Positions 50,192-59,790 of a stretch of 64,000 bases of DNA are shown here, one piece after another. The notes under the pieces were generated by a model. It saw only the letters and a list, made by a program, of their open reading frames with translations, made no database searches and was not told where the DNA came from. Origin of the DNA: Chitinophaga silvatica. Lineage in GTDB: Bacteria; Bacteroidota; Bacteroidia; Chitinophagales; Chitinophagaceae. The DNA lies in the NCBI RefSeq assembly GCF_003419895.1, contig NZ_QPMM01000012.1, positions 265,018 through 329,017 of the forward strand, written 5' to 3'. The position numbers were made by a program, and so were the translations under genes. Every line of letters starts with the position of its first letter. Position 1 is the stretch's first letter.

Positions 50192-51202
50192 GTGGACACA
50201 GAACAGATAAAAATATTGCTGGAGCGCTATAATCAGGGGAATTGTTCACCAGAGGAGGCAGCTATTGTAGACCAATGGTTTGATAATATCAGTAAACATC
50301 AAACCACTAAGCTACATGAGAAGACCTTGGATAATGAACTGACCAACTTAAAGCTGGCCATTAATCAACATATTGCCCCTGCTGCTCAAAAGGCTAAAGT
50401 CAGAACACTACGCTACTGGTGGTATGCCGCAGCAGCCGTAGCTATTGGCGCCATTGGCATTGTGTATATGAACCAGCATAGTAAATCTGCCGGTACCACT
50501 ACTACTATTATTGCAGATAATGCAACAGGTACCAAACGCGTTGTGAAAGATGGATTTGTAGAACTAACCGTTGCAAAAGCGCATACCGAACAAGTGACCC
50601 TGGAAGATGGCAGCACCGTTACCCTTAACGCAAACAGTAAACTACGATACCCTGAACATTTTGATAACAGAAGCCGCACAATTTATCTGGAAGAAGGAGA
50701 AGCATTCTTTGATGTAGCAACAGATCAAAGCCGGCAGTTTACCGTTCTCGCAGATAATATTTCAACTACAGCATTAGGTACCTCCTTTAATATCCGAGCC
50801 TATTCACGTGAAAATAAGGTAACCGTTGCCTTGATCAGCGGTAAAGTAAAAGTAGATCAGCTCAACAAACAAAATTCACTTATCCTATTACCCAGCGAAC
50901 AAATCAGCTATGATCGTTTATCCCTTAATCTTGTAAAAACTGTGGTAGTAAAACCAACAGAGATTACAGCATGGAAACAAGGTTACCTGATCTTCAAAGA
51001 TGCCCCTTACAATGAGGTGGTAACCGGCCTGGAAAACCGTTTTGGCGTTACTGTTGTCAATAACAGCGATACCAGAGAATGGAATTACAACGGCTCATTT
51101 AAAAATGAATCAATCAAAGATGTAATGGACGTTATTTGCCAGATCAAATCACTTTCGTATACCATTAAAAACGATACAGTCTATTTGCAAAATAAAAACT
51201 AG
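50192..51202 (+). CDS. FecR-family anti-sigma factor
   Basis: A 336-residue single-pass membrane regulator. Residues 1-60 are the sigma-binding part (ILLERYNQGNCSPEEAAIVDQWFDN), the membrane segment is near 72-90 (WWYAAAAVAIGAIGIVYM), and the FecR domain near 118-230 (TVAKAHTEQVTLEDGSTVTLNANSKLRYPEHF, EGEAFFDVA). The last 70 residues are the DUF4974 domain (LIFKDAPYNEVVTGLENRFGVTVVN). The start is GTG at 50192, with the sigma gene about 95 bases upstream. It should relay a signal from the STN domain of the SusC protein encoded five bases downstream. Confidence 0.92.
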   Translation: MDTEQIKILLERYNQGNCSPEEAAIVDQWFDNISKHQTTKLHEKTLDNELTNLKLAINQHIAPAAQKAKVRTLRYWWYAAAAVAIGAIGIVYMNQHSKSAGTTTTIIADNATGTKRVVKDGFVELTVAKAHTEQVTLEDGSTVTLNANSKLRYPEHFDNRSRTIYLEEGEAFFDVATDQSRQFTVLADNISTTALGTSFNIRAYSRENKVTVALISGKVKVDQLNKQNSLILLPSEQISYDRLSLNLVKTVVVKPTEITAWKQGYLIFKDAPYNEVVTGLENRFGVTVVNNSDTREWNYNGSFKNESIKDVMDVICQIKSLSYTIKNDTVYLQNKN

Positions 51203-51207
51203 TCAAT

Positions 51208-54200
51208 ATGCGGTTAAAGCCATGCCCCATGAAATGGTTTGTATCCGTGGGGCTAATGCTGACGCTACTGCTGGCGGGGAGCCTGAACACAACGACTAGT
51301 GCTATCACGCAAACACCCGATTCACCAATAGTAGTCGTCACAATCCAGGTTAAAAATAAAAACCTGGAAGATGTAATCTCAGAAATTTCGGCAAAAACAG
51401 GGCTAAGCTTTCATTACGACAAATCAGATATTAACCTGAAGAAAAAAATAACGTTAAACTGTATTAAAACACCCATAGAAGATGTATTAACGTTAATATC
51501 CGAACAGTCAGGATTAAAGTTTACCCGCCACGACAACAAAATCATAATAGGCACAGCAAGTGTTGCTTCTATCTCACAAACTGTTGACCTATTAAATCAT
51601 GTATCACTGGAAAGAGAAATCAGAGGATACGTACGCGATAATAAAGGCACGCCGATTCCAGGAGTTACAATACTTATCAAACACACAAATAAAGGAACCC
51701 AATCGAATGCAGATGCGGCCTTCTCCCTGAAGGCCAGCACCGGTGACATCCTTGTTTTCAGTGCCATCGGATTTATTACCCGTGAAATACAGGTAGGAAT
51801 CGATAATGAACTGAATATTAAACTACAGGAAAATATTAAAGCATTGAACGAACTGGTAGTTACTGCCCTGGGTATTCAGAAGAAAGCCCGGGAACTCCCC
51901 TATGCTACCCAACAGCTGGATGGAGATGATCTCCAACTCGTAAAAGATGCCAATATCATGAACTCACTGGCCGGCAAAACTGCCGGTGCAACCATTACCC
52001 GCAGCGCTTCCGGCCTCGGTGGCTCTGTAAGGGTTATACTTCGTGGTAATAAATCTACCCGCGAAAATCAACCTCTCTATATCGTAGATGGTATTCCGTA
52101 CGTTAATAACTCCCCTTCCCAACCATCTGATGTATGGGGCCAATCGCACAACATCATCGGAGCAGGAGGAAGAGACGGAGGTGATGGTATCTCCAATATC
52201 AATCCCGATGATATTGAAAGTATCAGCATCATGAAAGGTGCGTCTGCCGCCGCTTTATATGGTAGCCAGGCTGCCAACGGAGTTATACTCATCACTACCA
52301 AAAAAGGGAAACCGGGCAGAAGTAAAATCGACGTATCATCAGATTTTACTCAGGAACACCCCAGTCTCCTGCCTAAACTTCAATACAGGTACGGACAAAC
52401 AGAAGCTCCGGGTTTAGATAAAGTAGGCATACCACAACCCGGCTCATTAGGCAGCTGGGGCCAACCGGTAAATGTACCCGACCATGTTAAAAATTTCTAT
52501 CATAACGGTAATACCTATCTGAATTCAATCGCTTTCAGCGGTGGAAATGAAATAGCTCAAAGCTATTTCTCCTACGCCAATACCAACAGCAATGGAATAT
52601 TACCCACCAGTAAATTCAACAGGCATACCGTAAACGTCCGGGAAACATTAAAACTCCTGAACGATAAACTGGTGATGGATGCCAATGCAACCTTTACTGC
52701 CCAAACTACCATAAATAGATTATCGTCGGGCCTTTATTACAGCCCTATTTCCGGTTTGTATACATTTCCAAGGGGGCAGGACTTCGAATACTACAAAACC
52801 AATTTCGAATACTTCGATTCCGATAGAAATCTCTACCTCCAAAACTGGTGGAATATCAGGAACGATAAAAGATGGATAGGCCAGGATGATCAGCAAAATC
52901 CGATGTGGGCTTTACTTAGAAACAGAAGACTGGATTCGCGCTACCGTGGCCTGGCAACCTTGTCGCTAACCTATCAGCTTACCGACTGGCTTAGCGTTAA
53001 AGGGCGGGCCAACTTCGATAAATCACTGGATCAATACGAACTGGAAGCATATGCCGGCACACAGGTAGTATTAGCCGGCACTAATGGCAGGTATACCCTG
53101 GAAAAAGAATTCAATACACAGCTGTATGCAGACCTGATGCTGAATGCCAGTCATCAGCTCAATAGCTGGTTACATCTGGCAGGTAATATTGGCGCCAGTA
53201 TTACGGATACCAAAGCGCACGAGAGAACATTTAATGGTTCTAATCCAAATGCCGATCCGGGTTTAATTTATCCTAACAAATTTTCTGTCACCAACATTCT
53301 CAACACTGCAATGGATGCACAACATAGTGTGGATCAAAAACAATTGCAGGCATTATTCGGTAATGTGCAGGCCGGATTCAAAAACTTCCTATACCTCGAT
53401 CTTACAGGACGCAACGACTGGTCGAGCACCTTCGCTTATACCAACACCCTGAAAAAAGGATATTTCTATTACTCAGCAGGGTTGTCGGCCATCTGGAATC
53501 AGCTTTGGAAATTACCAACAGCTATTGATATGCTACGCACACGCGTTTCCTATGCCAAAGTAGGAAACGATATTGCCAGCTATTCTTCCCACCCCTCCCC
53601 TTTTACCTTACAAACTATAGCCGGGGTAACAAGAGTAGTGCTGAATCAGAAAATACTCTATCCCGGTATGAGACTGGAACCAGAAGATAACAGATCTTTT
53701 GAGGCAGGAATAGAAACCCATTTGCTTAAAAACCGCCTGGCTTTAGATGTGACTTACTATAAAAACAATAATTACAAACAATACATGGAGGTACCGGCTC
53801 CATTAGGTAATAAGAATACTACCTACTATCTGAATATGGGTAATATACAGAACCAGGGTTGGGAAGCCACTTTAACGGTAACCCCTGTACGAAATATGGC
53901 GGTATCGTGGATCAGTACTATCAATTTTGCTACCAATAAAAACAAAGTTATTTCCTTATCCAATTCAAGCATTGTAGCAGCAGATACCAGTAATATGTTT
54001 GTGCTCACAGACTTTGGAGTGAATATGTTTGGTTCCTTTATTATGGAAGGCGGATCATGGGGAGATATTTACTCTAACAAGGAATTGGTTCAAAACAGCA
54101 AAGGAGAATACATTGTTGATGGAACCGGACATCTGCAAACCAGGAATGCATTTAAAAAAGTAGGTAACCCTAATCCTGATTTTACTATAGGATGGAATAA

Positions 54201-54690
54201 TTCATTTGATTATAAAAATATCAATCTTAGTTTTTTAATTGATGGAAGATTTGGCGGTAAAGTAATGAGTGTTACCCAGGCAGTACTGGACTGGTATGGA
54301 GTTAGCGAAGAAAGTGCCAGGGCCAGGGATAACGGAGGAGTGTTAATTCCGGCAGTTATGGCAAATGGCACTCCGTACAATGGCAAAGTAGATGCACAAA
54401 CTTATTATACTACCATTGGTGGCAGGGCAGGTATTGGGGAAATGTATATGTATGATGCTACTAATATTCGTTTGAGAGAATTAAGTCTTAGCTATAGAAT
54501 TCCATTAAAATGGAAATGGATGAGAAATATGCGGGTTGGAGTTATTGGGAAGAATTTATGTTTCTTCAGAATACATGCACCATTTGATCCGGAAGTATCT
54601 ATGGGCACAGGAAATGGATTACAGGGCGTGGATGTATTCGGATTGCCACCGGTTAGAAGTATTGGAATTAACCTGCGTTTAGGCATTTAA
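51208..54690 (+). CDS. SusC/RagA-type TonB-dependent transporter with STN domain
   Basis: An outer-membrane transporter of 1160 residues. After the signal peptide comes an STN domain near 42-115 (NLEDVISEISAKTGLSFHYDKSDINLKKKITLN), then CarboxypepD_reg near 137-215 (IRGYVRDNKGTPIPGVTILIK). Next are the plug (NELVVTALGIQKKARELPYATQQL, VRVILRGNKSTRENQPLYIVDGIP, ASAAALYGSQAANGVILITTKKG) and a 22-strand barrel. The STN domain is the part that contacts FecR. An internal ATG (codon 8, MKWFVSVG) is an alternative start. With the SusD partner 10 bases downstream it imports a glycan or other large ligand. No glycoside hydrolase is adjacent, so the substrate is unknown. Confidence 0.93.
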   Translation: MRLKPCPMKWFVSVGLMLTLLLAGSLNTTTSAITQTPDSPIVVVTIQVKNKNLEDVISEISAKTGLSFHYDKSDINLKKKITLNCIKTPIEDVLTLISEQSGLKFTRHDNKIIIGTASVASISQTVDLLNHVSLEREIRGYVRDNKGTPIPGVTILIKHTNKGTQSNADAAFSLKASTGDILVFSAIGFITREIQVGIDNELNIKLQENIKALNELVVTALGIQKKARELPYATQQLDGDDLQLVKDANIMNSLAGKTAGATITRSASGLGGSVRVILRGNKSTRENQPLYIVDGIPYVNNSPSQPSDVWGQSHNIIGAGGRDGGDGISNINPDDIESISIMKGASAAALYGSQAANGVILITTKKGKPGRSKIDVSSDFTQEHPSLLPKLQYRYGQTEAPGLDKVGIPQPGSLGSWGQPVNVPDHVKNFYHNGNTYLNSIAFSGGNEIAQSYFSYANTNSNGILPTSKFNRHTVNVRETLKLLNDKLVMDANATFTAQTTINRLSSGLYYSPISGLYTFPRGQDFEYYKTNFEYFDSDRNLYLQNWWNIRNDKRWIGQDDQQNPMWALLRNRRLDSRYRGLATLSLTYQLTDWLSVKGRANFDKSLDQYELEAYAGTQVVLAGTNGRYTLEKEFNTQLYADLMLNASHQLNSWLHLAGNIGASITDTKAHERTFNGSNPNADPGLIYPNKFSVTNILNTAMDAQHSVDQKQLQALFGNVQAGFKNFLYLDLTGRNDWSSTFAYTNTLKKGYFYYSAGLSAIWNQLWKLPTAIDMLRTRVSYAKVGNDIASYSSHPSPFTLQTIAGVTRVVLNQKILYPGMRLEPEDNRSFEAGIETHLLKNRLALDVTYYKNNNYKQYMEVPAPLGNKNTTYYLNMGNIQNQGWEATLTVTPVRNMAVSWISTINFATNKNKVISLSNSSIVAADTSNMFVLTDFGVNMFGSFIMEGGSWGDIYSNKELVQNSKGEYIVDGTGHLQTRNAFKKVGNPNPDFTIGWNNSFDYKNINLSFLIDGRFGGKVMSVTQAVLDWYGVSEESARARDNGGVLIPAVMANGTPYNGKVDAQTYYTTIGGRAGIGEMYMYDATNIRLRELSLSYRIPLKWKWMRNMRVGVIGKNLCFFRIHAPFDPEVSMGTGNGLQGVDVFGLPPVRSIGINLRLGI

Positions 54691-54700
54691 AAATACTGAT

Positions 54701-56278
54701 ATGAAGAGAAGGAACGTTATCACCATATTTGCCTTATTGGTTATAGTGCTAACAAGTGCTTGCACGAAGAGATTTGCCGACATCAATAAGAACCCGTACG
54801 ACTTTGATGAAGATGAATTAACCGCAGATTACAGATTATTGGGAGAACCATTATCGCAGGCCTTATTAAATCTGCTTATCTATAATGATCCACCTACCGC
54901 GCAGCTTCAACAGAATCTGAATGCCGATATTTTCAGTGGTTACATGATGAGCCCTACTCCCTTTGAAGGAAACATCAACAACACCAATTACGGACTACTT
55001 TACTACTGGAATAATAAACCCTGGTTAATTGCATATAGCAATGTGATGAAGAACTGTGATTTTACACAGATGAAATCCAAAGATTCGTATTCCGATTTTT
55101 ATGCATGGGCACAGATAATAAAAGTAGAAGCCATGCATAGGGTGAGTGATATTTACGGACCTATTATTTACACAAAGTATGGAAAGTTGAATGACGAGAT
55201 GGGAATTGATTATGATGATCAGAAAACAGCTTATTATGCATTTTTTGATGATCTGAGAGAAGCTATTGATACTTTAACCAGGTATGTGAATAATAATAGT
55301 TTATCTAAATTCACTGCCTTCGATCTGGTATATAGAGGGGATTACAGACAGTGGGTTAAATTCGCCAATACTCTGCGTTTAAGACTGGCTATACGAATTT
55401 CGGGGATAGACAAACCCAAAGCCAAAGCAGAAGGAGAAGCAGCATTAAAACATCCTTTTGGTTTGTTGATGGAACCGGAGGATAATTTTGCGGTAAACAT
55501 TACGCCGGTTACGCATCCGTTAAATATAATGTGTTATACCTGGGCCGATCTGAGAATGAGCGCTCCTATGGAATCGATACTTACAGGATATGAAGATCCG
55601 CGGCTTTCGAGTTATTTTCTACCAACAGAAGCAGGCACTTATATCTATCATGGAATTCGTAATGGAATTAAAATTTCTGCGAAGGAAGAATATAGCGGGT
55701 TTTCATCTCTCACCAGATTAAGCAGTAATATTTTATTCATGACAGCCGCAGAAGCATGGTTTTTAAAAGCAGAAGCAGCATTACTGGGATGGGAGAATGC
55801 AGGAATACCCAAAGAGGATTATGAGCGTGGAATACGCAGTTCTTTTAAGCAATACAATTTACCCAATATAGGATCATATTTGGTAAACAGTACAAGCAAA
55901 CCTAATCCGTATGTTGATCCACAAAACCAGGATAACAATGTGAAGCCAGGTGACCCCAATCTTAGTACCATTACCATAGCCTGGGATGAATCGGATACAC
56001 CGGAACGTAAACTGGAAAGAATTATTACACAGAAATGGATTGCAATGTTTCCGGAAGGACAGGAAGCATGGAGTGAATTCAGAAGAACAGGTTATCCTAA
56101 ATTATTTCCGGTGGTAATTAATAATAGTAACAATACCATTTCAACCAATAAATTCATCCGACGCCTGCCTATGCCTCAGATAGAGGAAATAACCAACCCC
56201 AAGGCACTTGAGAGAGCAAGAAAAATGCTGAATGGACCCGATACCGGTGGCACACCACTGTGGTGGGATATCAGGTAA
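54701..56278 (+). CDS. SusD/RagB-family surface lipoprotein
   Basis: The partner of the preceding SusC, 525 residues, with a lipobox at about residue 20 (IVLTSACTKRFADINKNPY). It captures the ligand outside the outer membrane and closes over the SusC barrel. The SusD-like helical core is visible near 140-260 (VEAMHRVSDIYGPIIYTKYG, YRQWVKFANTLRLRLAIRI), and the C-terminal segment WIAMFPEGQEAWSEFRRTGYPKLFPV is typical. Length and motif order match the second SusD at 59791, pointing to duplication. Confidence 0.93.
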   Translation: MKRRNVITIFALLVIVLTSACTKRFADINKNPYDFDEDELTADYRLLGEPLSQALLNLLIYNDPPTAQLQQNLNADIFSGYMMSPTPFEGNINNTNYGLLYYWNNKPWLIAYSNVMKNCDFTQMKSKDSYSDFYAWAQIIKVEAMHRVSDIYGPIIYTKYGKLNDEMGIDYDDQKTAYYAFFDDLREAIDTLTRYVNNNSLSKFTAFDLVYRGDYRQWVKFANTLRLRLAIRISGIDKPKAKAEGEAALKHPFGLLMEPEDNFAVNITPVTHPLNIMCYTWADLRMSAPMESILTGYEDPRLSSYFLPTEAGTYIYHGIRNGIKISAKEEYSGFSSLTRLSSNILFMTAAEAWFLKAEAALLGWENAGIPKEDYERGIRSSFKQYNLPNIGSYLVNSTSKPNPYVDPQNQDNNVKPGDPNLSTITIAWDESDTPERKLERIITQKWIAMFPEGQEAWSEFRRTGYPKLFPVVINNSNNTISTNKFIRRLPMPQIEEITNPKALERARKMLNGPDTGGTPLWWDIR

Positions 56279-56648
56279 AAATATCTTCCGAAAAAAAATT
56301 TAATATTTTTTTCACTTTCGATAGTACTACTTAAATAATCGTACGACTTCTTTCCTGGTAGCGCGATTGATATGTCTGTTATGCACGGCCTGTAATCTTA
56401 TCGTTACAATAAATAATTTCATGTAAGGAAAACAAAAAATACCATTAACATTTAACGAACCCGAATTTAAAAACATTGCAATAGCGATGCGGGTATTCTA
56501 TGCCTTAAACATTACATAAAACCCATAAAAAATTACCTCCAAAGGATGGCGTAAGCTATGCTAATGGAAAAATATTGCTAAAAACATTATGATCATCAAC
56601 ATAAAAAAAATTAAAACAATCCCATTTATTAACCAAAAACAGGCAAGT
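56279..56648. promoter_or_regulatory. Intergenic region before the second SusC/SusD pair
   Basis: About 370 bases of A/T-rich DNA without a gene. There is no strong terminator hairpin and no exact TAnnTTTG promoter. A short palindrome, TCGTACGA, lies at about 56338-56345. The second pair could be read through from the first or have its own sigma-factor-specific promoter here; the sequence does not decide. Confidence 0.3.
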
Positions 56649-59600
56649 ATGAAAAAAAACCTACGCCTTATGAAAGTGTGTGCTGTGACAGGTCTTGCGC
56701 TCACTTCCATATTAGCAGATAACGCGTATGTGAAGGCTGCCGGCTATAGTTATACGCCCGCAACTTCATTCCGTAGTATTTTACAGGAGAAGGAAATCAG
56801 CGGTACTGTAAAAGATTCAAAAGGTGCTGCATTACCTGGAGTTTCTGTACAAATTAAAGGTACTACAAAAGGTGCTAAAACCGATGGCAACGGGCAATAT
56901 CAACTTAATGCCAAACAAGGAGATATCCTGATTTTTAGCTCTGTAGGATTCGACTCAAAAGAGGTAGCAGTTGGCAGCAGTGCAAGCCTCAACATACAAC
57001 TAACAGAAAGTGTAAGAGGTTTGAATGAATTGGTTGTAACAGCATTGGGTGTGAAAAAACCAGCCAAGTCATTAACATATTCTACACAACGTTTGGGCAG
57101 TGAGGAACTTACTACTGTTAAAGATGCAAACGTAATGAACTCTCTGAATGGTAAAGCCGCCGGTCTTACTATCAACAGAAGTACTTCTGGTGTTGGTGGT
57201 TCTGTAAAGGTTGTATTACGTGGTAATAAATCTGCACAGGGTTCTAACCAGCCACTTTATGTAATAGATGGTATACCAATGACCAACTATTCGACTCAGC
57301 AACCCAACAGTACCTGGGGTGGTAATGGTACTATCGATTTTATGCCGGGTCGTGACGGTGGTGATGGTATCTCCAACCTCAACCCAGACGATATCGAAAG
57401 TGTATCAGTATTAAGAGGTGCATCTGCATCTGCACTATATGGTAGCCAGGCTGCCAACGGTGTAATCATGATCACTACTAAAAAAGGTAAATCCGGTACT
57501 TCCAAAGTAGAATTCTCCAGTGGTTATACCATGGATAAAGTTACTTACACTCCCAAGTTCCAGAATTCATACGGAACAAGTAAAGATGCTGCCACACAAA
57601 GCTGGGGCGACGCTATCAGCGGAGCTAATGACTATACCAAAGATTTCTTTAAAACAGGAAATACCTGGATCAACTCCGTTAACTTCTCCGGAGGCAATGA
57701 TAAAGCACAAACCTTTATCTCCTATGCCAACACTCACTCTAACGGTGTAATGCCAGGTAACAAACTAAACAGACATAACGTTACCTTCCGTGAAACAGCT
57801 AAGTTCTTCAACGATAAACTGACCATGGATGGTAACCTCAGTGTTATTTCACAGAACATTGATAACGGTGTTGTGAGCGGTTTGTACTTCAATCCTTTAA
57901 CTGGTCTTTATTTATTCCCAAGAGGAGCAGATCTGTTGAAATATAAAAATCAATATGGCCTCTTCGACCAGACCAGACAAATTGAATTACAGAACTGGCC
58001 TTTCAACGAAGACGTTCAACAAAATCCATGGTGGGTCGTAAACAGAAATACCAGCCAGGCAAAACGTAACAGAACATTAGGTAGCATCACTGCTAAATAT
58101 GATATCACCGATTGGTTATACTTACAGGCTCGTGGAAACATGGATCGTACCAACGACAAATACGACGGCCAAATGTATGCAGGTACAAACGGCGTACTTG
58201 CAGGACCTAACGGAAGATACATTACCAGCGATCTTACTACCACCCAATATTATGGCGACGTGATGCTGAACTTAAACAAAACATTCAACAACATTAAATT
58301 GAATGCATTGGTTGGTAGCAGTATCAATGATGTTCGTACAGAAGGGATGACCGCAGATTCCTATAACGGAGATTTATATGTTGCCAACTTCTTTACGTTG
58401 CAAAATATGACAACAGGAAGTGCAATTACCACAGTTCCTAATAACCATAGCCAGTTACAAGCAGTATTTGCCAATGCAAACCTCTCGTATAAAGACATGG
58501 TATACCTGGATCTCTCCGGCCGTAACGACTGGTCATCCAATCTTTCCTATACTCCAAACTTCTCTTACTTCTACCCTGCAGTTGGTTTGTCGTTCTTACT
58601 GCATCAGATGTTTAACCTGCCATCAGCAATCAATTACGCCAAAGTGCGTGGTTCCTATGCCGTAGTAGGTAACTCTGTGCCTCCATATGTAACTAACCCC
58701 AGAAGCAGACTTGGTACAGTTGGTGGAACATTTGCATTTAACACAATTGCACCATTCGACAAACTGAAACCAGAAAAAACCAAATCACTGGAAATTGGTA
58801 CAGAATGGCGTTTCCTGCAAGACAGACTTACTTTCGATTTCACATACTATAAGACAAATACAATTAACCAATACTTCCAGATTGCAGTACCGCCAGGCAC
58901 AGGTTACAGCTTCCGCTATATCAATGCCGGTAACATTCAGAACACTGGTCTGGAAATTATGTTAGGTTTCAATGTGATCAAAACTTCCAACTTTAAGTGG
59001 ACAACCAACTTAAACTATTCTCATAACAAGAATACAGTATTGGAATTGGCCGAAAACATTGATCAGTTCATCCTTACCCCAACCAACTCTAACACCTTCG
59101 CATCTATTATCGCTAAAGGCGGTTCATACGGCGATATCTTCGCTAAAGCCCTGGTACGTGATGCCAGCGGCAGAATCAAAATTGGTGACGATGGTAAGCC
59201 ACAGGTAACTTCAGATGTGGTATTCGCAGGTAATCCTAATCCAAAATGGCAAGGTGGATGGAGCAATACTTTCAACTACAAAGATTTCACTCTGGGCTTC
59301 CTGGTTGATGGAAAATTTGGTGGCAAAGTATTGTCAATGACTGAAGCAGTAATGGATAAATACGGAGTATCAGCAAGAACCGGTGAAGCACGTAAGAACG
59401 GAGGAGTGGTAATTAACGGTATCACTGATGATAATAAAGAAGTAAACAAAATAGACGCAGCAACCTGGTACGGAGTATTAGGAGGCCGTGACGGTGTAAG
59501 TGGCGAATATCTCTATGATGCAACAACCGTAAGATTGCGCGAGCTGTCATTAGGCTATTCTATTCCTTCTAAAGCTCTGGGCAAAGGAGTAGTTAAGAGT

Positions 59601-59762
59601 CTTCGTCTTTCTCTCATTGGTAGAAACCTTTGGTATATCTCTAAAAAAGCACCATTCGATCCGGAATTGGCAATGTCGACCGGCAACGGTTTATCAGGTG
59701 TTGATGTATTTGGCTTACCAGCTACCCGCAGCTATGGTCTGAGCCTGAATGTTGGTTTCTAA
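56649..59762 (+). CDS. SusC/RagA-type TonB-dependent transporter, second copy, no STN domain
   Basis: An outer-membrane transporter of 1037 residues from ATG 56649 (MKKNLRLMKVCAVTGLALTS); a 20-residue upstream extension is unlikely. It lacks the STN domain and begins with CarboxypepD_reg near 35-115 (KEISGTVKDSKGAALPGVSVQIKGTTKGAKTDGNGQY). The plug (NELVVTALGVKKPAKSLTYSTQRL, VKVVLRGNKSAQGSNQPLYVIDGIP) and barrel follow. Plug and C-terminus (STGNGLSGVDVFGLPATRSYGLSLNVGF) closely match the first copy. Without STN it cannot signal to FecR directly. Confidence 0.93.
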   Translation: MKKNLRLMKVCAVTGLALTSILADNAYVKAAGYSYTPATSFRSILQEKEISGTVKDSKGAALPGVSVQIKGTTKGAKTDGNGQYQLNAKQGDILIFSSVGFDSKEVAVGSSASLNIQLTESVRGLNELVVTALGVKKPAKSLTYSTQRLGSEELTTVKDANVMNSLNGKAAGLTINRSTSGVGGSVKVVLRGNKSAQGSNQPLYVIDGIPMTNYSTQQPNSTWGGNGTIDFMPGRDGGDGISNLNPDDIESVSVLRGASASALYGSQAANGVIMITTKKGKSGTSKVEFSSGYTMDKVTYTPKFQNSYGTSKDAATQSWGDAISGANDYTKDFFKTGNTWINSVNFSGGNDKAQTFISYANTHSNGVMPGNKLNRHNVTFRETAKFFNDKLTMDGNLSVISQNIDNGVVSGLYFNPLTGLYLFPRGADLLKYKNQYGLFDQTRQIELQNWPFNEDVQQNPWWVVNRNTSQAKRNRTLGSITAKYDITDWLYLQARGNMDRTNDKYDGQMYAGTNGVLAGPNGRYITSDLTTTQYYGDVMLNLNKTFNNIKLNALVGSSINDVRTEGMTADSYNGDLYVANFFTLQNMTTGSAITTVPNNHSQLQAVFANANLSYKDMVYLDLSGRNDWSSNLSYTPNFSYFYPAVGLSFLLHQMFNLPSAINYAKVRGSYAVVGNSVPPYVTNPRSRLGTVGGTFAFNTIAPFDKLKPEKTKSLEIGTEWRFLQDRLTFDFTYYKTNTINQYFQIAVPPGTGYSFRYINAGNIQNTGLEIMLGFNVIKTSNFKWTTNLNYSHNKNTVLELAENIDQFILTPTNSNTFASIIAKGGSYGDIFAKALVRDASGRIKIGDDGKPQVTSDVVFAGNPNPKWQGGWSNTFNYKDFTLGFLVDGKFGGKVLSMTEAVMDKYGVSARTGEARKNGGVVINGITDDNKEVNKIDAATWYGVLGGRDGVSGEYLYDATTVRLRELSLGYSIPSKALGKGVVKSLRLSLIGRNLWYISKKAPFDPELAMSTGNGLSGVDVFGLPATRSYGLSLNVGF

Positions 59763-59790
59763 TGATGTCTTTACCTTAAAATCAAAGCAG